DNA from: Arenibacter algicola
GTDB taxonomy: Bacteria > Bacteroidota > Bacteroidia > Flavobacteriales > Flavobacteriaceae
Assembly (NCBI RefSeq): GCF_000733925.1
Contig: NZ_JPOO01000001.1
Location: 2,285,895 to 2,349,894 of the forward strand
Direction: 5' to 3'
Length of the DNA stretch: 64,000 nucleotides
The translations under genes and the position numbers were made by a program. Shown one piece after another: positions 17,066-27,564 of this stretch. Numbering within the stretch: the first letter of the stretch is position 1; each line of letters begins with the position of its first letter. The notes beneath the pieces are model-generated. The model searched no databases. It was not told the origin of the DNA and was given only the letters and a program-made list of their open reading frames with translations.

Positions 17066-17782
17066 TTGTTTTTAGGTCGGAGAATAATGCAAATATTAAT
17101 ATTTGTGAAGAAGGAGGAAATTGGAAATAAAATAAAGAAGAAGCCTTGGCCTACCAAAGCGGCAATGGAACAGGTTTATGAAATGAAACTGTGGGGCGGT
17201 GATAATTCCGATTATTATTCTGGTGAAGGGTCACATCATCCTGAAATTTTAAATCCATATATAGCTGTTTTAACATCATTCTTGAGTTCTTTTAAAGAAC
17301 CCCTTTCCGTATGCGATTTAGGTTGCGGGGATTTTAATGTAGGGAAGCAATTGGTAAGGCATACCAAGAAGTACACAGGCATAGATATAGTACCAGGGCT
17401 TATAGCACGTAATAGGAAAAAATTTGAGGAAGGAAATTTGGAATTCCAATGTTTGGATATCGCCATGGATGATCTGCCTTCCGGGGATTGTGCCATATTG
17501 AGACAAGTGCTTCAACATTTATCCAACGCCGAGGTACATAGTGTAGCGGGTAAGTTGTCCAAGTATAAATATGTCGTGATAACGGAGCATTTACCTGAAG
17601 GGGATTTTGTACCCAATAAGGATATTATTTCTGGACAGGGCATTAGGTTAAAAAAACAAAGCGGTCTAAACTTATTGGCCCCACCATTCAATTTGAAGGT
17701 AAAGGAGGAAAAGCAATTGTTATCCCATGTTTCCAATGATGGTAAAGGGGCAATAGTAACTACCCTTTATAGCATGTTTTAG
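17066..17782 (+). CDS. Class I SAM-dependent methyltransferase
   Basis: Up to 238 residues; Met8 at 17087 is an equally likely start. The Rossmann-type methyltransferase core begins with motif I LSVCDLGCGDFNVGKQLV near 80, then the acidic strand end YTGIDIVPGLIARNRKKF and motif II/IV-like CAILRQVLQHLSNAEV. The C terminus, LLAPPFNLKVKEEKQLLSHV, is typical of small-molecule methyltransferases. Substrate unknown. It stands alone after the DUF7010-like pseudogene. Confidence 0.75.
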   Translation: MFLGRRIMQILIFVKKEEIGNKIKKKPWPTKAAMEQVYEMKLWGGDNSDYYSGEGSHHPEILNPYIAVLTSFLSSFKEPLSVCDLGCGDFNVGKQLVRHTKKYTGIDIVPGLIARNRKKFEEGNLEFQCLDIAMDDLPSGDCAILRQVLQHLSNAEVHSVAGKLSKYKYVVITEHLPEGDFVPNKDIISGQGIRLKKQSGLNLLAPPFNLKVKEEKQLLSHVSNDGKGAIVTTLYSMF

Positions 17783-18187
17783 GATGCATCCAGGTTGTTG
17801 GCACAACGAAGGCAACATTCATAACGGAAGAAATAAAACGGTTAAGAGGGGGATACACTTTTGTAACTTCTTTTTAAATAAATATTGTCAAGTTTTTCAC
17901 TATAGATTTAGAGGATTAAATATTGCAAAGGTTTAGCGCGGTCTGAAATCTTTTGTGATCTCTAATACTATAAAATTACATTGGCCATTATCTAACTGTT
18001 AATTACCAGACCCGGTGGTGGGAGGGAGGACTTATTTGCCAAACCTAAAGCATAATATAATAATACCTAAGGCGATCGGCTCTTCTATAGGTTCATTTTC
18101 AGAGAACTGGTATTGGAAGCTTATCTGATAAATATCATTGTTGCCTAATTATTATAAGGATATATTTGATTCTAAACGTTTAAATAC
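17783..18187. other. Intergenic region, no gene seen
   Basis: 405 bp between the methyltransferase and the first universal stress protein. No frame with family resemblance and no RNA gene is seen. It should hold the promoter of the stress-protein cluster. Confidence 0.5.
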
Positions 18188-19036
18188 TTGATTATTATGA
18201 AACGAAGAATTCTTTGTCCTACAGATTTTTCAAAAAACGCCCAAAACGCCATTGAATATGCAGTTAAACTGTTTAAGAACGAAACCTGTGTTTTTTATAT
18301 ACTAAATACGTATAATGCAGAACCCTATACAATGGAGCTTGCTATTGCTAGGGATTTGGAGGAATTTAGGGAAAAATCGATCGGTGGCTTGAGGGTTATT
18401 CTTGAGTGGCTATCACATGATGATAATTCAAGGAATCATGAATTCCACGTGGTATCCGAATGTGGTAATCTATTGGACATAATTAAGACCATGGTGGATA
18501 AACAGGATATCGAAATGGTTGTCATGGGCACCCAGGGAGCAACGAATTCCAGAATTGAAATATTCGGGAGCCAAACGGTGCTTGCTATGGAAGAAATCAG
18601 AAACTGTCCCGTGCTTGCCATCCCATCAAAAACGATCTATAAGGAAATAAAGGAAATTGTTTTTCCAACAGATTATAGAACAACCTTTAAAAGACGAGAA
18701 TTTCAATATTTGGTCGACATAGCAAAAATGTCCAATTCGTCCATTGTAGTGCTAAATGTGGTTAATAAAAATGAAAGCCTTGATGAGGATCAAGTCACCA
18801 ATAAAAATTTATTAAAGGATTATTTTGAAGATCTGGACTACTCGTTTCATACCCTAAAAAATAAAGATGTTCAAGCTGCAATCAATTCATTTATAGAAAG
18901 TCGTGGGAGTGATATGGTTTCCTTTATTAATAGAAGACATAGTTTTTTTGGAATGATTTTATCACGGCCAATGGTGAAGAACCTTAATTATCACACTGGC
19001 ATTCCGGTGTTGGCCTTACACGAGATTAGAAGATGA
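18188..19036 (+). CDS. Universal stress protein (tandem UspA domains)
   Basis: 282 residues; Met4 (MKRRILCPTDFSKNAQNAIE) is a likely start. Domain 1 (about 5-145) has the strand ILCPTDFS, and VVMGTQGATNSRIEIFGSQTVLAMEEIRNCPVLAIPS, close to the ATP-binding G-x2-G-x9-G-S pattern. Domain 2 (155-282) starts EIVFPTDYRTTFKRREFQYL and is degenerate, with HSFFGMILSRPMVKNL in place of the nucleotide loop. Such double-domain Usps are common in Bacteroidota and are thought to sense energy stress. It sits ahead of a second Usp and a cation/proton antiporter. Confidence 0.85.
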   Translation: MIIMKRRILCPTDFSKNAQNAIEYAVKLFKNETCVFYILNTYNAEPYTMELAIARDLEEFREKSIGGLRVILEWLSHDDNSRNHEFHVVSECGNLLDIIKTMVDKQDIEMVVMGTQGATNSRIEIFGSQTVLAMEEIRNCPVLAIPSKTIYKEIKEIVFPTDYRTTFKRREFQYLVDIAKMSNSSIVVLNVVNKNESLDEDQVTNKNLLKDYFEDLDYSFHTLKNKDVQAAINSFIESRGSDMVSFINRRHSFFGMILSRPMVKNLNYHTGIPVLALHEIRR

Positions 19037-19314
19037 GGTTGAAAGCCCTGTGACAGATTTTCAGGACTTGGGCAATGCGCCTGGCTTGGAATAATACGTT
19101 AAAGGGGTGTGCTAAGCGCTACAATAGGAGCCAACAGGAAGACTACCTACTCCCGGAGTTCATTAAAAAGACCACAACATTTTATAGTTTAGATATATTT
19201 AAGTTTGGTAGAACATGTGGGTCCGTCATATATTATTACAAGGGATGACCAATATCATATTATTTGACCCAGGAGTTGGATATTTTTAAAGTATAAACCT
19301 AAAACAGTTTTTAT

Positions 19315-20139
19315 ATGAGAATTTTAATCCCAACAGATTTTTCGGAATTATCCAAGGTAGCGATCAAGTATGCTGTAGATTTGAGCAAGGACTTGGAAGT
19401 AAAGCTTATGTTGCTCCATGTAATAGACACCAATACACCTTCAATGGCCAGAGTGGGTTCCCATAAACTTCAAGAGGCCATAAAAACTAGTTCGGAAAGG
19501 GCAATGAAAGAACTTTTGGCGTCTATAAAAAAAGATAATAGCCATAATGTAGATATAAGCTATGAAATTACCTCTGGTACGTCTATAGGAAAATACGTTG
19601 AGACGACCGCCCTAAAAAATGATATCGATATTGTTTGTATCGGAACCAAAGGTGCCAGTGGGCTTAAAAAGATTCTTTTTGGTAGTAATGCCGCCAGTAT
19701 AATAGAGAAAAGTAGTATCCCTGTGCTTACCATTCCTGAATTTGCCCGTTATAAGGGTATCAAAAACATTGTATACTCCAGCGACTTTTACAATCTTGAG
19801 AAAGAGCTTGATCTAATTATCCCTTTCGCAAAATTAATGGATGCATGGATTCAAATTCTTCATATTGATAAGGATGATGAGGGTTTTGAAGGGGATCTAC
19901 AGCAAAAGGAAAAGAGTTTAATAAAAGATTTTTCTTATCAAAAGATAAAAATGACCGAACTAAAAATCAACTCCGTTGTATTGGGCATCAATAAGTTTGT
20001 GGCCGACGTTGACGCCGATATGGTAATCATGTTTACCCACCATACCAACTTTTTAGAAAAGGTATTTCAAAAGAGCGTCACCCAAAATACGGCATTTCAA
20101 ACTAGAATACCACTTTTTACTTTTCAAAAGGAGGCATAA
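19315..20139 (+). CDS. Universal stress protein (tandem UspA domains)
   Basis: 274 residues. Domain 1 starts MRILIPTDFSELSKVAIKYA and carries IVCIGTKGASGLKKILFGSNAASIIEKSSIPVLTIPE, the full G-x2-G-x9-G-(S/N) ATP-binding motif. Domain 2 starts NIVYSSDFYNLEKELDLII and has the degraded VIMFTHHTNFLEKVFQKSVT. It resembles the Usp gene just upstream in plan but not closely in sequence, so this looks like an old duplication. It is followed by the antiporter gene after 277 bp. Confidence 0.85.
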   Translation: MRILIPTDFSELSKVAIKYAVDLSKDLEVKLMLLHVIDTNTPSMARVGSHKLQEAIKTSSERAMKELLASIKKDNSHNVDISYEITSGTSIGKYVETTALKNDIDIVCIGTKGASGLKKILFGSNAASIIEKSSIPVLTIPEFARYKGIKNIVYSSDFYNLEKELDLIIPFAKLMDAWIQILHIDKDDEGFEGDLQQKEKSLIKDFSYQKIKMTELKINSVVLGINKFVADVDADMVIMFTHHTNFLEKVFQKSVTQNTAFQTRIPLFTFQKEA

Positions 20140-20416
20140 AACTTAAATAAAACATTGTTCCATTATTAAATAGTATTACTGTCTTAACCGAGTTTTAGGC
20201 ATCTCAAGTTATGGATAGGGGCAGTATGGTAATGAAACCGATCAGGGGTTGTCCAAGTAAAATTGGAGGTTTCGCTTCATTGGATATAATAACATCAGAA
20301 TAACATATAAAGGGAGATTTGGACTACCGGAGATATAGTGTTGGCAATTGGCCAAGTGCAATTTTCAGAGGTACTTAATACACTCTAATATGACTACAAA
20401 AGGATAAAATATTGAT

Positions 20417-21700
20417 ATGCATTACCTCAACGAAAGCCATATTCTACTTTTTATTATTCAGATCCTCGTTCTTCTTGGGGTTGCACGAACCCTAGGTGTT
20501 ATCTGTGAATCCATAAAAATTCCCGCCTTGGCCGGTGAAATTTTAGCTGGCGTTATTTTGGGGCCAACCCTACTTGGTCGGGTATCTCCGGACTTACAAA
20601 ACATGCTTTTTCCTGATAGCGAACCCCAATACATAATGTTGGAAACGGTTTCTTGGCTAGGGGTCTTTTTTCTCTTATTATCCTCAGGGTTTCATGTAAA
20701 TGTGGGGCATGCGCTCCGAAGTGGTCGTGCGTCTATTTTAATTGGCATTGTCGGGGTGTTGTTTCCCATTGCCATTGGCTATCCTATTTTTAGCTCATAT
20801 GACCCTATTTATTGGGGAGAGGCCGCCACAGGAATTACCTTCCCCTTATTTTTGTCCGTAGCATGTTCTATCACTGCCATCTCGGTCGTGGCGCGCGCCT
20901 TGGGTGATCTTGGAATCAATAAAACGCCACAAGCGTCCCTTGCCCTTTCGGCCTGTGCTATCAATGACATTTTTGGATGGTTATTGTTTACTGTGGTAAT
21001 GTCAATGGTAACGGCCCATGCAATGGGTGTCATGGAATTGGGCGGAAGGGCATTGCTGGTAATCGCCTTTATTATAGTAAGTATTGCCGTTGGGGCCAAG
21101 GTATTGAATTTTGCCTTAAAGCGAGTCGAAGGAACTTCATTGCCACAGCCTGCAGCTGCACAGACTCTAATTGTAAGTGTTGGATTGCTTTGTGGAGCCA
21201 TCACGCAGTGGATGGGAATTCATGCTATTCTGGGATTCTTCCTAGCAGGTACCATGGCGGGAAGTGCCAAAAGAGTAACAGAGGAGCTTCGCAATAGCGT
21301 TTCGGATACTTTGCATGCTATTTTTGTACCCCTCTTTTTTGCAACACTTGGTATCAAAATCGATTTTTTGGTGGGACTGGAATTATGGCCAACTGTTATA
21401 TTCTGTATAGTTGCCATTTTGGGTAAATTTATTGGTGCCTGGTTAGGAGCAAAATTGGGCAAGCAATCTCAACAAACATCTATTTTAATGGGCTTGATCT
21501 TTACTCCCGGAGGCGCCATGGAAATTGTGGTTGCTACTCTGGCCATAGAATTGGAACTCATTGGACAGGCAATATTTGTGGCTATCGTATTTTCAGCGCT
21601 CCTTTCCTCAATTCTCGCTGGTCCCCTAATAGGAATCCAAGCTCGACGCATGGGGATAGGGAAGGTTGAAAATAATCCCATTCCGAAAGATTTATCCTAA
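20417..21700 (+). CDS. Cation/proton antiporter, CPA2 (Kef/NapA-like) type
   Basis: 427 residues with 11-13 hydrophobic segments. Features: VLLGVARTLGVICESIKIPALAGEILAGVILGPTLLGR (first helices, LGP motif), CSITAISVVARALGDLGINKTPQASLALSACAINDIFGWLLF (the ion-binding helix containing N-D), MGIHAILGFFLAGTMAG and GLIFTPGGAMEIVVATLAIELELIG. There is no C-terminal TrkA-N domain, so it is the short type. It exchanges Na+ or K+ for protons across the inner membrane. The upstream stress proteins suggest a role in stress or ion balance. Confidence 0.85.
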   Translation: MHYLNESHILLFIIQILVLLGVARTLGVICESIKIPALAGEILAGVILGPTLLGRVSPDLQNMLFPDSEPQYIMLETVSWLGVFFLLLSSGFHVNVGHALRSGRASILIGIVGVLFPIAIGYPIFSSYDPIYWGEAATGITFPLFLSVACSITAISVVARALGDLGINKTPQASLALSACAINDIFGWLLFTVVMSMVTAHAMGVMELGGRALLVIAFIIVSIAVGAKVLNFALKRVEGTSLPQPAAAQTLIVSVGLLCGAITQWMGIHAILGFFLAGTMAGSAKRVTEELRNSVSDTLHAIFVPLFFATLGIKIDFLVGLELWPTVIFCIVAILGKFIGAWLGAKLGKQSQQTSILMGLIFTPGGAMEIVVATLAIELELIGQAIFVAIVFSALLSSILAGPLIGIQARRMGIGKVENNPIPKDLS

Positions 21701-21822
21701 GTCTTCGTATACTTTTTGTTGGAAGCTAATAATCTTTATACCCCAATTCCTATTAATATGGTATTAGGTTCGATCATTTAAAAAACAAACAAGCTTTCAT
21801 TTACGCGTTGGGGGTGAAGTTA

Positions 21823-24800
21823 TTACTTTGCAGGAATATAAATGTGAAAAGTTGCTCCATTGTTAGGTTCGCCATTTGCGGTAATGATGCCGTGATGATT
21901 CTCTACTATTTTTTTTACAATGCATAGTCCAATTCCCGTACCCTGATATTCATTTTTACCGTGTAAACGTTGGAATACTTCAAATATTTTTTCATTGTGC
22001 TGTTTTTCAAAACCAACTCCGTTGTCGGAAATGGTAATATGGCAATAAGTCTTTTGAGGTGAAAGTTTTGTATTATTGAGTTTTATGCCTATTTCGATTT
22101 CGCTCTTGATTTGTATCAATAGAGGGCGGCCCGGGTCGGAAAACTTCAGAGAGTTTCCTATAAGGTTGTGCAGGATTTGTTTAAATTGAAAAGGAATTAT
22201 GTGGGCATGGCTTAATTGGTTAGTTATAATGGTAGCATGTTTTGCAGTAAGTTCTTCCTTTAATTCTTCTTTAACATCGGTTATAATTTCATTTAGGTCG
22301 GTTTTCTCAAAATTACCTTCAGAAGTATCGGTACGGGAGTAGGCCAGTAAATCCTGTATGAGAGTCTGCATTCTTTGGGCGGAAACCTGCATTCTTTTAA
22401 ACATATCTTTGCCATAGTCCGACAAGTTGTGTTCTTCTTTTTCTATAATACGCGTTGCAAAAAGTTGGATTTTCCGCAAGGGCTCCTGTAAATCATGGCT
22501 GGAGACATAAGCGAATGATTCAAGTTCCTTGTTCATTTTTTCAAGCTGTTCATTTTGGTTTTTAAGTAAGGCCTCTGCTTTTTTTCTTTCGGTAATATCC
22601 AAGTATGATGTTACCGTAAAACTCTCGGTGCCTATCCTGATGACATCAAATGAAACAAGGGCAGGAAATGTTTCTCCGTTTTTTTTGGTGTAAAGTATTT
22701 CAAAGTCTTTCATTTTTTCCGATTGCTTCAACTTCAATAGCAGGGCCTCTGTTTCTTCTTTGGACAATTCCTGCACTTCGGCAAGGGAGCGATTTTCATG
22801 AATGTACCCAAATATCAGATCAATGACTCTTTTATATTCTTCAGGATCAATCAAATTCAATTCTTCGGATGTTTGGCCGATTACTTCCTCTTTTGTGTAA
22901 CCAAATGCACTACAAAAAAGATTATTGACATATTTTATTTTATTGGTTTTGATTTCGGCAAGTGACATGGGAACAGGATTACTGTGGAAAATTTTATAAA
23001 AGCGTTCTTCACTACTTTTCAATTCTTCCTCATATTTTTTCTGCTCAGTGACATCTTGTGCTGTTCCGGACATTTTGATAACATTCCCATTGGCATCTGT
23101 AAATACCTTTCCAGTGGAACTTAAAATTCGCAATTTCCCATTTGCACCTATCGTCTTATGAAAAAAATTGTACGGTAAACGATCTTTAAATGCCTGTTGC
23201 ACTTTGGAATCTACGTAGTCCCTATCATCTGGATGAATGTATTTGAGGTAATTCTCATAGTCGGCTTTAAATTCCTGAGGTGTTAGGCCGTATATCCTAT
23301 ATAGCTCATCGGACCATTCAATAACATTGGAGACTACATCCCACTCCCAACTACCAATATGGGCTAATTGCTGGGCTTCCATTAGTTGATTGGTTTTGTT
23401 TAATAAAGTCTCCTCAGCCTTTTTTCGTATTGAAATATCCCGTATAAATCCAATAAAAATATGGCTGTCGTTTATTTTTGAAGTTGATATTTTTAGCTCA
23501 ATGGGAAACTCCCTGCCATTTTTATTCAGTGCGGACAACTCTATAGGTTTATTAATTACAGGTCCGTTACCCGTTCTTAGAAAATGTTTCATTCCTTCAT
23601 TATGGCGTTTCCGATATCGCTCTGGAATGATTGTTTCAGTGAGTGTCCTACCAATAGCCTCGCTTTCGGTCCATCCGAAAACAGTTTCCGATTCGTTGTT
23701 CCAGCTACTGATAACTCCATTTTCATCAATAGAAATAACCGCATCCGGAGCGTGTTGCAAGATGGTTTGCATCCGTCTGTTACTTTCTTTCAGATTTTTT
23801 TCCAAAATTTCGGAAAGTTCTACCTGTTCATGTATTTCCGTTTTGGAGCCGATCCACATTTTTGGTTTGCCTTGGTCATCATTTACGGCAGTTCCACGAA
23901 TAAGATGCCATAAGTATTCACCATCACTTCGAAGTAGGCGATTTTCATTTTCAAAGTCTTCTCCAGTCTTGAGTGAATGTTCCCATTTCTGTTTTGTAAT
24001 AGGCCAATCATCCGGATGTATAATTTTTTTCCATCCCCAATCTTTTAGTTCATCAAAATTCAATCCAGTATAGTCCAGCATGACCTGATTAAAGTAATTA
24101 CGGTTTCCCTCGGCATCGGAGGTCCATACTTTTTGGGGCATACGTTCAGCCATTTGTCTAAATTGTTCTTCGGCTTCTTTTTGCACACTGATATCGGTAT
24201 TTGTGCCTATCCAACGGATTATTTCTCCTTCTTTATTGGTCACAGGATAGCCACGGGTAAGAAACCATCTGTACTGACCATCATGCCTGCGCAGGGGAAA
24301 GGTGAGTTCGAAGGATTCGTTAATTTGCCATATTTTTTTAGTTATTTCTACAATGCGATCTACATGGTCTGGGTGATGTACTTTTTGCCAACCCCATCCT
24401 TGCATTTCTTCCAGGGTTAGCCCTGTGTATTCCAACCATCTTTTATTGTACCAGTATATCCATCCTTCGCCATCAGCGAGCCAGGCAAGATTTTCCATAT
24501 TATCGGCCAAGGTACTGAACTGTTCTTCGCTCTTTTTCAGATCCTCTTGGGCATTTTTTATGTCAGAGATGTCACGGGTGGTACCGGTAACCGCTTCCAC
24601 TTCGCCTTTTTCGTTTATTACGGGGACAAAAATATAATCGTATATGCGTCTTCCCAAGTTGGCATGTGGAAATGATACTTCGCCACGAATTGGTTTTTTA
24701 GTGGCTATCACTTGGTCTATTTCCCGTTCATGCATATCGGCATGCCAGGGCTCATACCCTAATTCCAACATCCCTCTGCCTATTGACTCCTCCCAGGTGC

Positions 24801-25806
24801 GCCCCCACATTTTTAGCAATGCTTCATTTACATAGGTGAACCGATAGTTAAGGTCAAATACGTAAAAAAGGTCGGGTGTATTTTGGGTGATAGCTTCGTA
24901 AAGGCGTTTCCTTTCTTCAATAGTTCTTCTTGTTTCCACTTTTTCGGTAACCTCGGTGGCAACCGCAATAACGCCAGATATTTTACCATCATCCTCTTTT
25001 AGCGGATAATATAGAAAATCGAAGTAGAATATATCCTGCTTTCCATAACGGTTTAGAGGTATGGGCAACTCGTTACCGTGATAAGCTAATCCAGTGTTTA
25101 ATACATCATCCAGCAACGTGTGAACGGCTTCCTTTACTTCAGGTAAGGTGTTAAACAAAGGTTTTCCTACAAAGTCAGCTTCTTTTTTATCAATTAATTC
25201 TAGGTAGGCATCATTCGCCATTTCTACTATATATTGTGGTCCTCGTAAAATAGTTATGCCAACTGGGGCCTGTTTTACAGTATTGCGAAAACGCTGATTG
25301 CTTTCCTTTAAATTTGCCTCCACTCTCTTTTTATCAGTGGTTTCAATAACTGTTACCAATACACCTCCTACCGTTCCGTCATTATTTCTAATAGGGCTGT
25401 AAGAGAAATCGAAATAACAATTTTCCACAAAACCGTGTCTGTTCAGGGGCAACATGAAATCAGGAAAACCTACTGCTTTTCCATTCATTACCCCGTCAAA
25501 CATAGATTCGATAATATGCCATATTTCTGAAAATGTTTCTTGGGTGCTGATACCTAATGCCTGGGGATGTTTGGTAGTCCCAAGGATGGGACGATAACCG
25601 TCATTGTACAGTTGAATGTATTCTGTACCCCAAGCTATATACATGCCAAAAGGGTTGTCGAGCATAACGGCAACCATAGTACAAAGATTTTGAGGCCAGT
25701 CCGCTTGATCTCCTAAAGGTGTTTTCCTCCAATCTTTTTCTCTTATCATTTTCCCCATCTCTCCTCCGCCCTTGAGAAAATAATGGTCTTTATTTTTATT
25801 GCCCAT
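21823..25806 (-). CDS. Multi-PAS hybrid-free sensor histidine kinase (orphan)
   Basis: 1327 residues with no membrane segment or signal, so a cytoplasmic sensor. About eight PAS/PAC units run in series from residue 30 to about 1080, for example GVLVTVIETTDKKRVEANLKESNQRFRN, GTTRDISDIKNAQEDLKKSEEQF, WIGTNTDISVQKEAEEQFRQM, FIGFIRDISIRKKAEETLL and VTSYLDITERKKAEALLK. A short coiled coil leads to the phospho-acceptor box FAYVSSHDLQEPLRKI. The HATPase has ILHNLIGNSLKFS (N box), ISDNGVGFE (G1) and GTGIGLCIVKKIVENHHG (G2). No response-regulator gene is next to it, so its partner is elsewhere. Confidence 0.9.
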   Translation of the reverse strand: MGNKNKDHYFLKGGGEMGKMIREKDWRKTPLGDQADWPQNLCTMVAVMLDNPFGMYIAWGTEYIQLYNDGYRPILGTTKHPQALGISTQETFSEIWHIIESMFDGVMNGKAVGFPDFMLPLNRHGFVENCYFDFSYSPIRNNDGTVGGVLVTVIETTDKKRVEANLKESNQRFRNTVKQAPVGITILRGPQYIVEMANDAYLELIDKKEADFVGKPLFNTLPEVKEAVHTLLDDVLNTGLAYHGNELPIPLNRYGKQDIFYFDFLYYPLKEDDGKISGVIAVATEVTEKVETRRTIEERKRLYEAITQNTPDLFYVFDLNYRFTYVNEALLKMWGRTWEESIGRGMLELGYEPWHADMHEREIDQVIATKKPIRGEVSFPHANLGRRIYDYIFVPVINEKGEVEAVTGTTRDISDIKNAQEDLKKSEEQFSTLADNMENLAWLADGEGWIYWYNKRWLEYTGLTLEEMQGWGWQKVHHPDHVDRIVEITKKIWQINESFELTFPLRRHDGQYRWFLTRGYPVTNKEGEIIRWIGTNTDISVQKEAEEQFRQMAERMPQKVWTSDAEGNRNYFNQVMLDYTGLNFDELKDWGWKKIIHPDDWPITKQKWEHSLKTGEDFENENRLLRSDGEYLWHLIRGTAVNDDQGKPKMWIGSKTEIHEQVELSEILEKNLKESNRRMQTILQHAPDAVISIDENGVISSWNNESETVFGWTESEAIGRTLTETIIPERYRKRHNEGMKHFLRTGNGPVINKPIELSALNKNGREFPIELKISTSKINDSHIFIGFIRDISIRKKAEETLLNKTNQLMEAQQLAHIGSWEWDVVSNVIEWSDELYRIYGLTPQEFKADYENYLKYIHPDDRDYVDSKVQQAFKDRLPYNFFHKTIGANGKLRILSSTGKVFTDANGNVIKMSGTAQDVTEQKKYEEELKSSEERFYKIFHSNPVPMSLAEIKTNKIKYVNNLFCSAFGYTKEEVIGQTSEELNLIDPEEYKRVIDLIFGYIHENRSLAEVQELSKEETEALLLKLKQSEKMKDFEILYTKKNGETFPALVSFDVIRIGTESFTVTSYLDITERKKAEALLKNQNEQLEKMNKELESFAYVSSHDLQEPLRKIQLFATRIIEKEEHNLSDYGKDMFKRMQVSAQRMQTLIQDLLAYSRTDTSEGNFEKTDLNEIITDVKEELKEELTAKHATIITNQLSHAHIIPFQFKQILHNLIGNSLKFSDPGRPLLIQIKSEIEIGIKLNNTKLSPQKTYCHITISDNGVGFEKQHNEKIFEVFQRLHGKNEYQGTGIGLCIVKKIVENHHGIITANGEPNNGATFHIYIPAK

Positions 25807-26253
25807 ATTAATGTTGCAAATGATTGAAGTAATAATTTATGCGGTGAAGTTCCTGTGTATTGTGGTCTATTAATGCAACGGTTTGTTCGATAATTACATC
25901 TTTGTTCATTTTGTGTCCGCCCGTTTGGCTTCGAACTGTAACAAAGCCAATCACCTTTGGGTTATGATATACCTTAGACTTGCATTGTTTAAATTTAATG
26001 AAAAAGTGAAGGTAATACTACATGATTTCCAAATAATAATTGTCAATTCAGTGAATCTATCAAGTTGACCACATCAAGCCCAACCTTAATGGTGGGTAAT
26101 TACGTCTGAAAAATCGGGAATAAATGCCAATTGCCTTTACCAAAGGTGCATAAGCGCTTTTAATGGGTTGTTGATCTGAGTTTTGGTGAAAAAGCAAGCT
26201 ACTTCATAGTTCAAACCTAACAATCCCTTAACTTTATAGGAAAGCATTAAGGA
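25807..26253. other. Divergent promoter region, no gene seen
   Basis: 447 bp between the divergent histidine kinase and APC permease genes. No open frame with family resemblance is seen. It should hold promoters for both genes. Confidence 0.5.
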
Positions 26254-27483
26254 ATGGACAAAGATAAGCAAGAGGTTGGGTTAAAGAAACAATTGGGTAC
26301 AGTTCAAATACTCCTATATGGTGTGGGGACCATGCTGGGAGCAGGTATTTATGTGCTAGTGGGCAAGGTAGCAGGGTATTCCGGAACGCTGGCGCCTCTT
26401 TCCTTCCTACTTGCAGGGGTTTTGGCAGGATTGACCGCATACTCCTATTCCCTTCTTGCCCCGCGGTTTCCGAAAAGTGGTGGGGAAATAATCTATGTAA
26501 ACAAGGCATTCAACTCAAAACGATTGGCCTCCTTGGTGGGATGGGGAGTAATATTTACGGGGTTTATTTCCGCTGCTGCCATTCTCAAAGGATTTGTTGG
26601 CTACCTGAACGTGTTTATTGAATTCCCGGATGCTGTTGTCATCATCGTAAGTATGACACTACTATGTTTACTTGCCATCTGGGGTATTGGGGAATCTTTG
26701 AACGTAATAGGATTAATAACCTTGATCGAGGTAGGGGGGCTTCTATTTGTCATTTTTGTGGCAGGCATAGATTTGGAGAAATTTACTTCCCAGTTTTCCC
26801 AAATGTTCCTTGCGGCACCTGGCTATGATATCTTTGCAGTGTTTCAGGGTTCTTTCTTGGCCTTTTATGCTTTTGTTGGGTTCGAAGATTTGGCAAATGT
26901 TGCGGAGGAGGCCAAAAATCCGCAAAAGAGCATGCCTGTAGCCATTATGGGCAGTTTGTTCATTGCGTTGTTCCTGTATGTAGCTGTAGCTGTGGTTGCC
27001 GTAATTGCCTTGCCATTGAACGAACTTATTGCCACCGATGCGCCTATGGCGGAAATAGTTGCGAATAAGGGGCAGCATTATGCCTATATTATTAGTCTAA
27101 TTAGTTTGGTTGCCGTTTTAAATGGTGTATTGGCACAGCTCATAATGGGGTCAAGGGTCCTTTACGGAATGGCAGGGCAGAACAATGCACCCAAATTGTT
27201 TCATCAAGTACATAAGAAGTACCGTACTCCAATACTGGCCACCCTGGCCATAGCCATTGGGATTGTGGTTCTCGCCATTTTCGTTCCTATTGTTGAACTG
27301 GCCAATACTACAAGCTATGTGGTCATAAGCGTTTTTACAATGGTAAATCTCTCACAGACCAAGTTGGCCATTAACGATTATGGCAGGAAGAAATGTTGGG
27401 GAAACCGGAAGTTTTTACTGCCGTTACTTGCCGCCCTGCTATGCATTGTTTTTCTTGTTTATAAGATACTGGCCGAATTGTAG
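26254..27483 (+). CDS. APC-family amino acid permease
   Basis: 409 residues with 11-12 membrane segments. The first helix reads GTVQILLYGVGTMLGAGIYVLVGKVAG, with the unwound G-x-G-x-G substrate-binding segment of the APC fold. Helix 6 carries FQGSFLAFYAFVGFEDLANVAEEAKNPQKSMPVAI, the conserved F-x-G-F-E motif followed by the amphipathic E-E-x-K-N-P loop. It is a proton- or Na+-coupled amino acid carrier in the inner membrane. It ends about 50 residues short of many family members, at 12 or fewer helices. Confidence 0.85.
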   Translation: MDKDKQEVGLKKQLGTVQILLYGVGTMLGAGIYVLVGKVAGYSGTLAPLSFLLAGVLAGLTAYSYSLLAPRFPKSGGEIIYVNKAFNSKRLASLVGWGVIFTGFISAAAILKGFVGYLNVFIEFPDAVVIIVSMTLLCLLAIWGIGESLNVIGLITLIEVGGLLFVIFVAGIDLEKFTSQFSQMFLAAPGYDIFAVFQGSFLAFYAFVGFEDLANVAEEAKNPQKSMPVAIMGSLFIALFLYVAVAVVAVIALPLNELIATDAPMAEIVANKGQHYAYIISLISLVAVLNGVLAQLIMGSRVLYGMAGQNNAPKLFHQVHKKYRTPILATLAIAIGIVVLAIFVPIVELANTTSYVVISVFTMVNLSQTKLAINDYGRKKCWGNRKFLLPLLAALLCIVFLVYKILAEL

Positions 27484-27564
27484 TAATTAAACAACTGGTG
27501 TTCAATTATATTTATAGGTGTTCATTATATGGAGATTACTGTATCTATTTTCTCCCTCAATTCC

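Noticed and set aside
23390..24073. 227-residue plus-strand frame inside the PAS kinase gene
   Set aside because: It is rich in Ser and Phe as expected for an antisense frame of a PAS-coding region, and it lies wholly inside the kinase gene.
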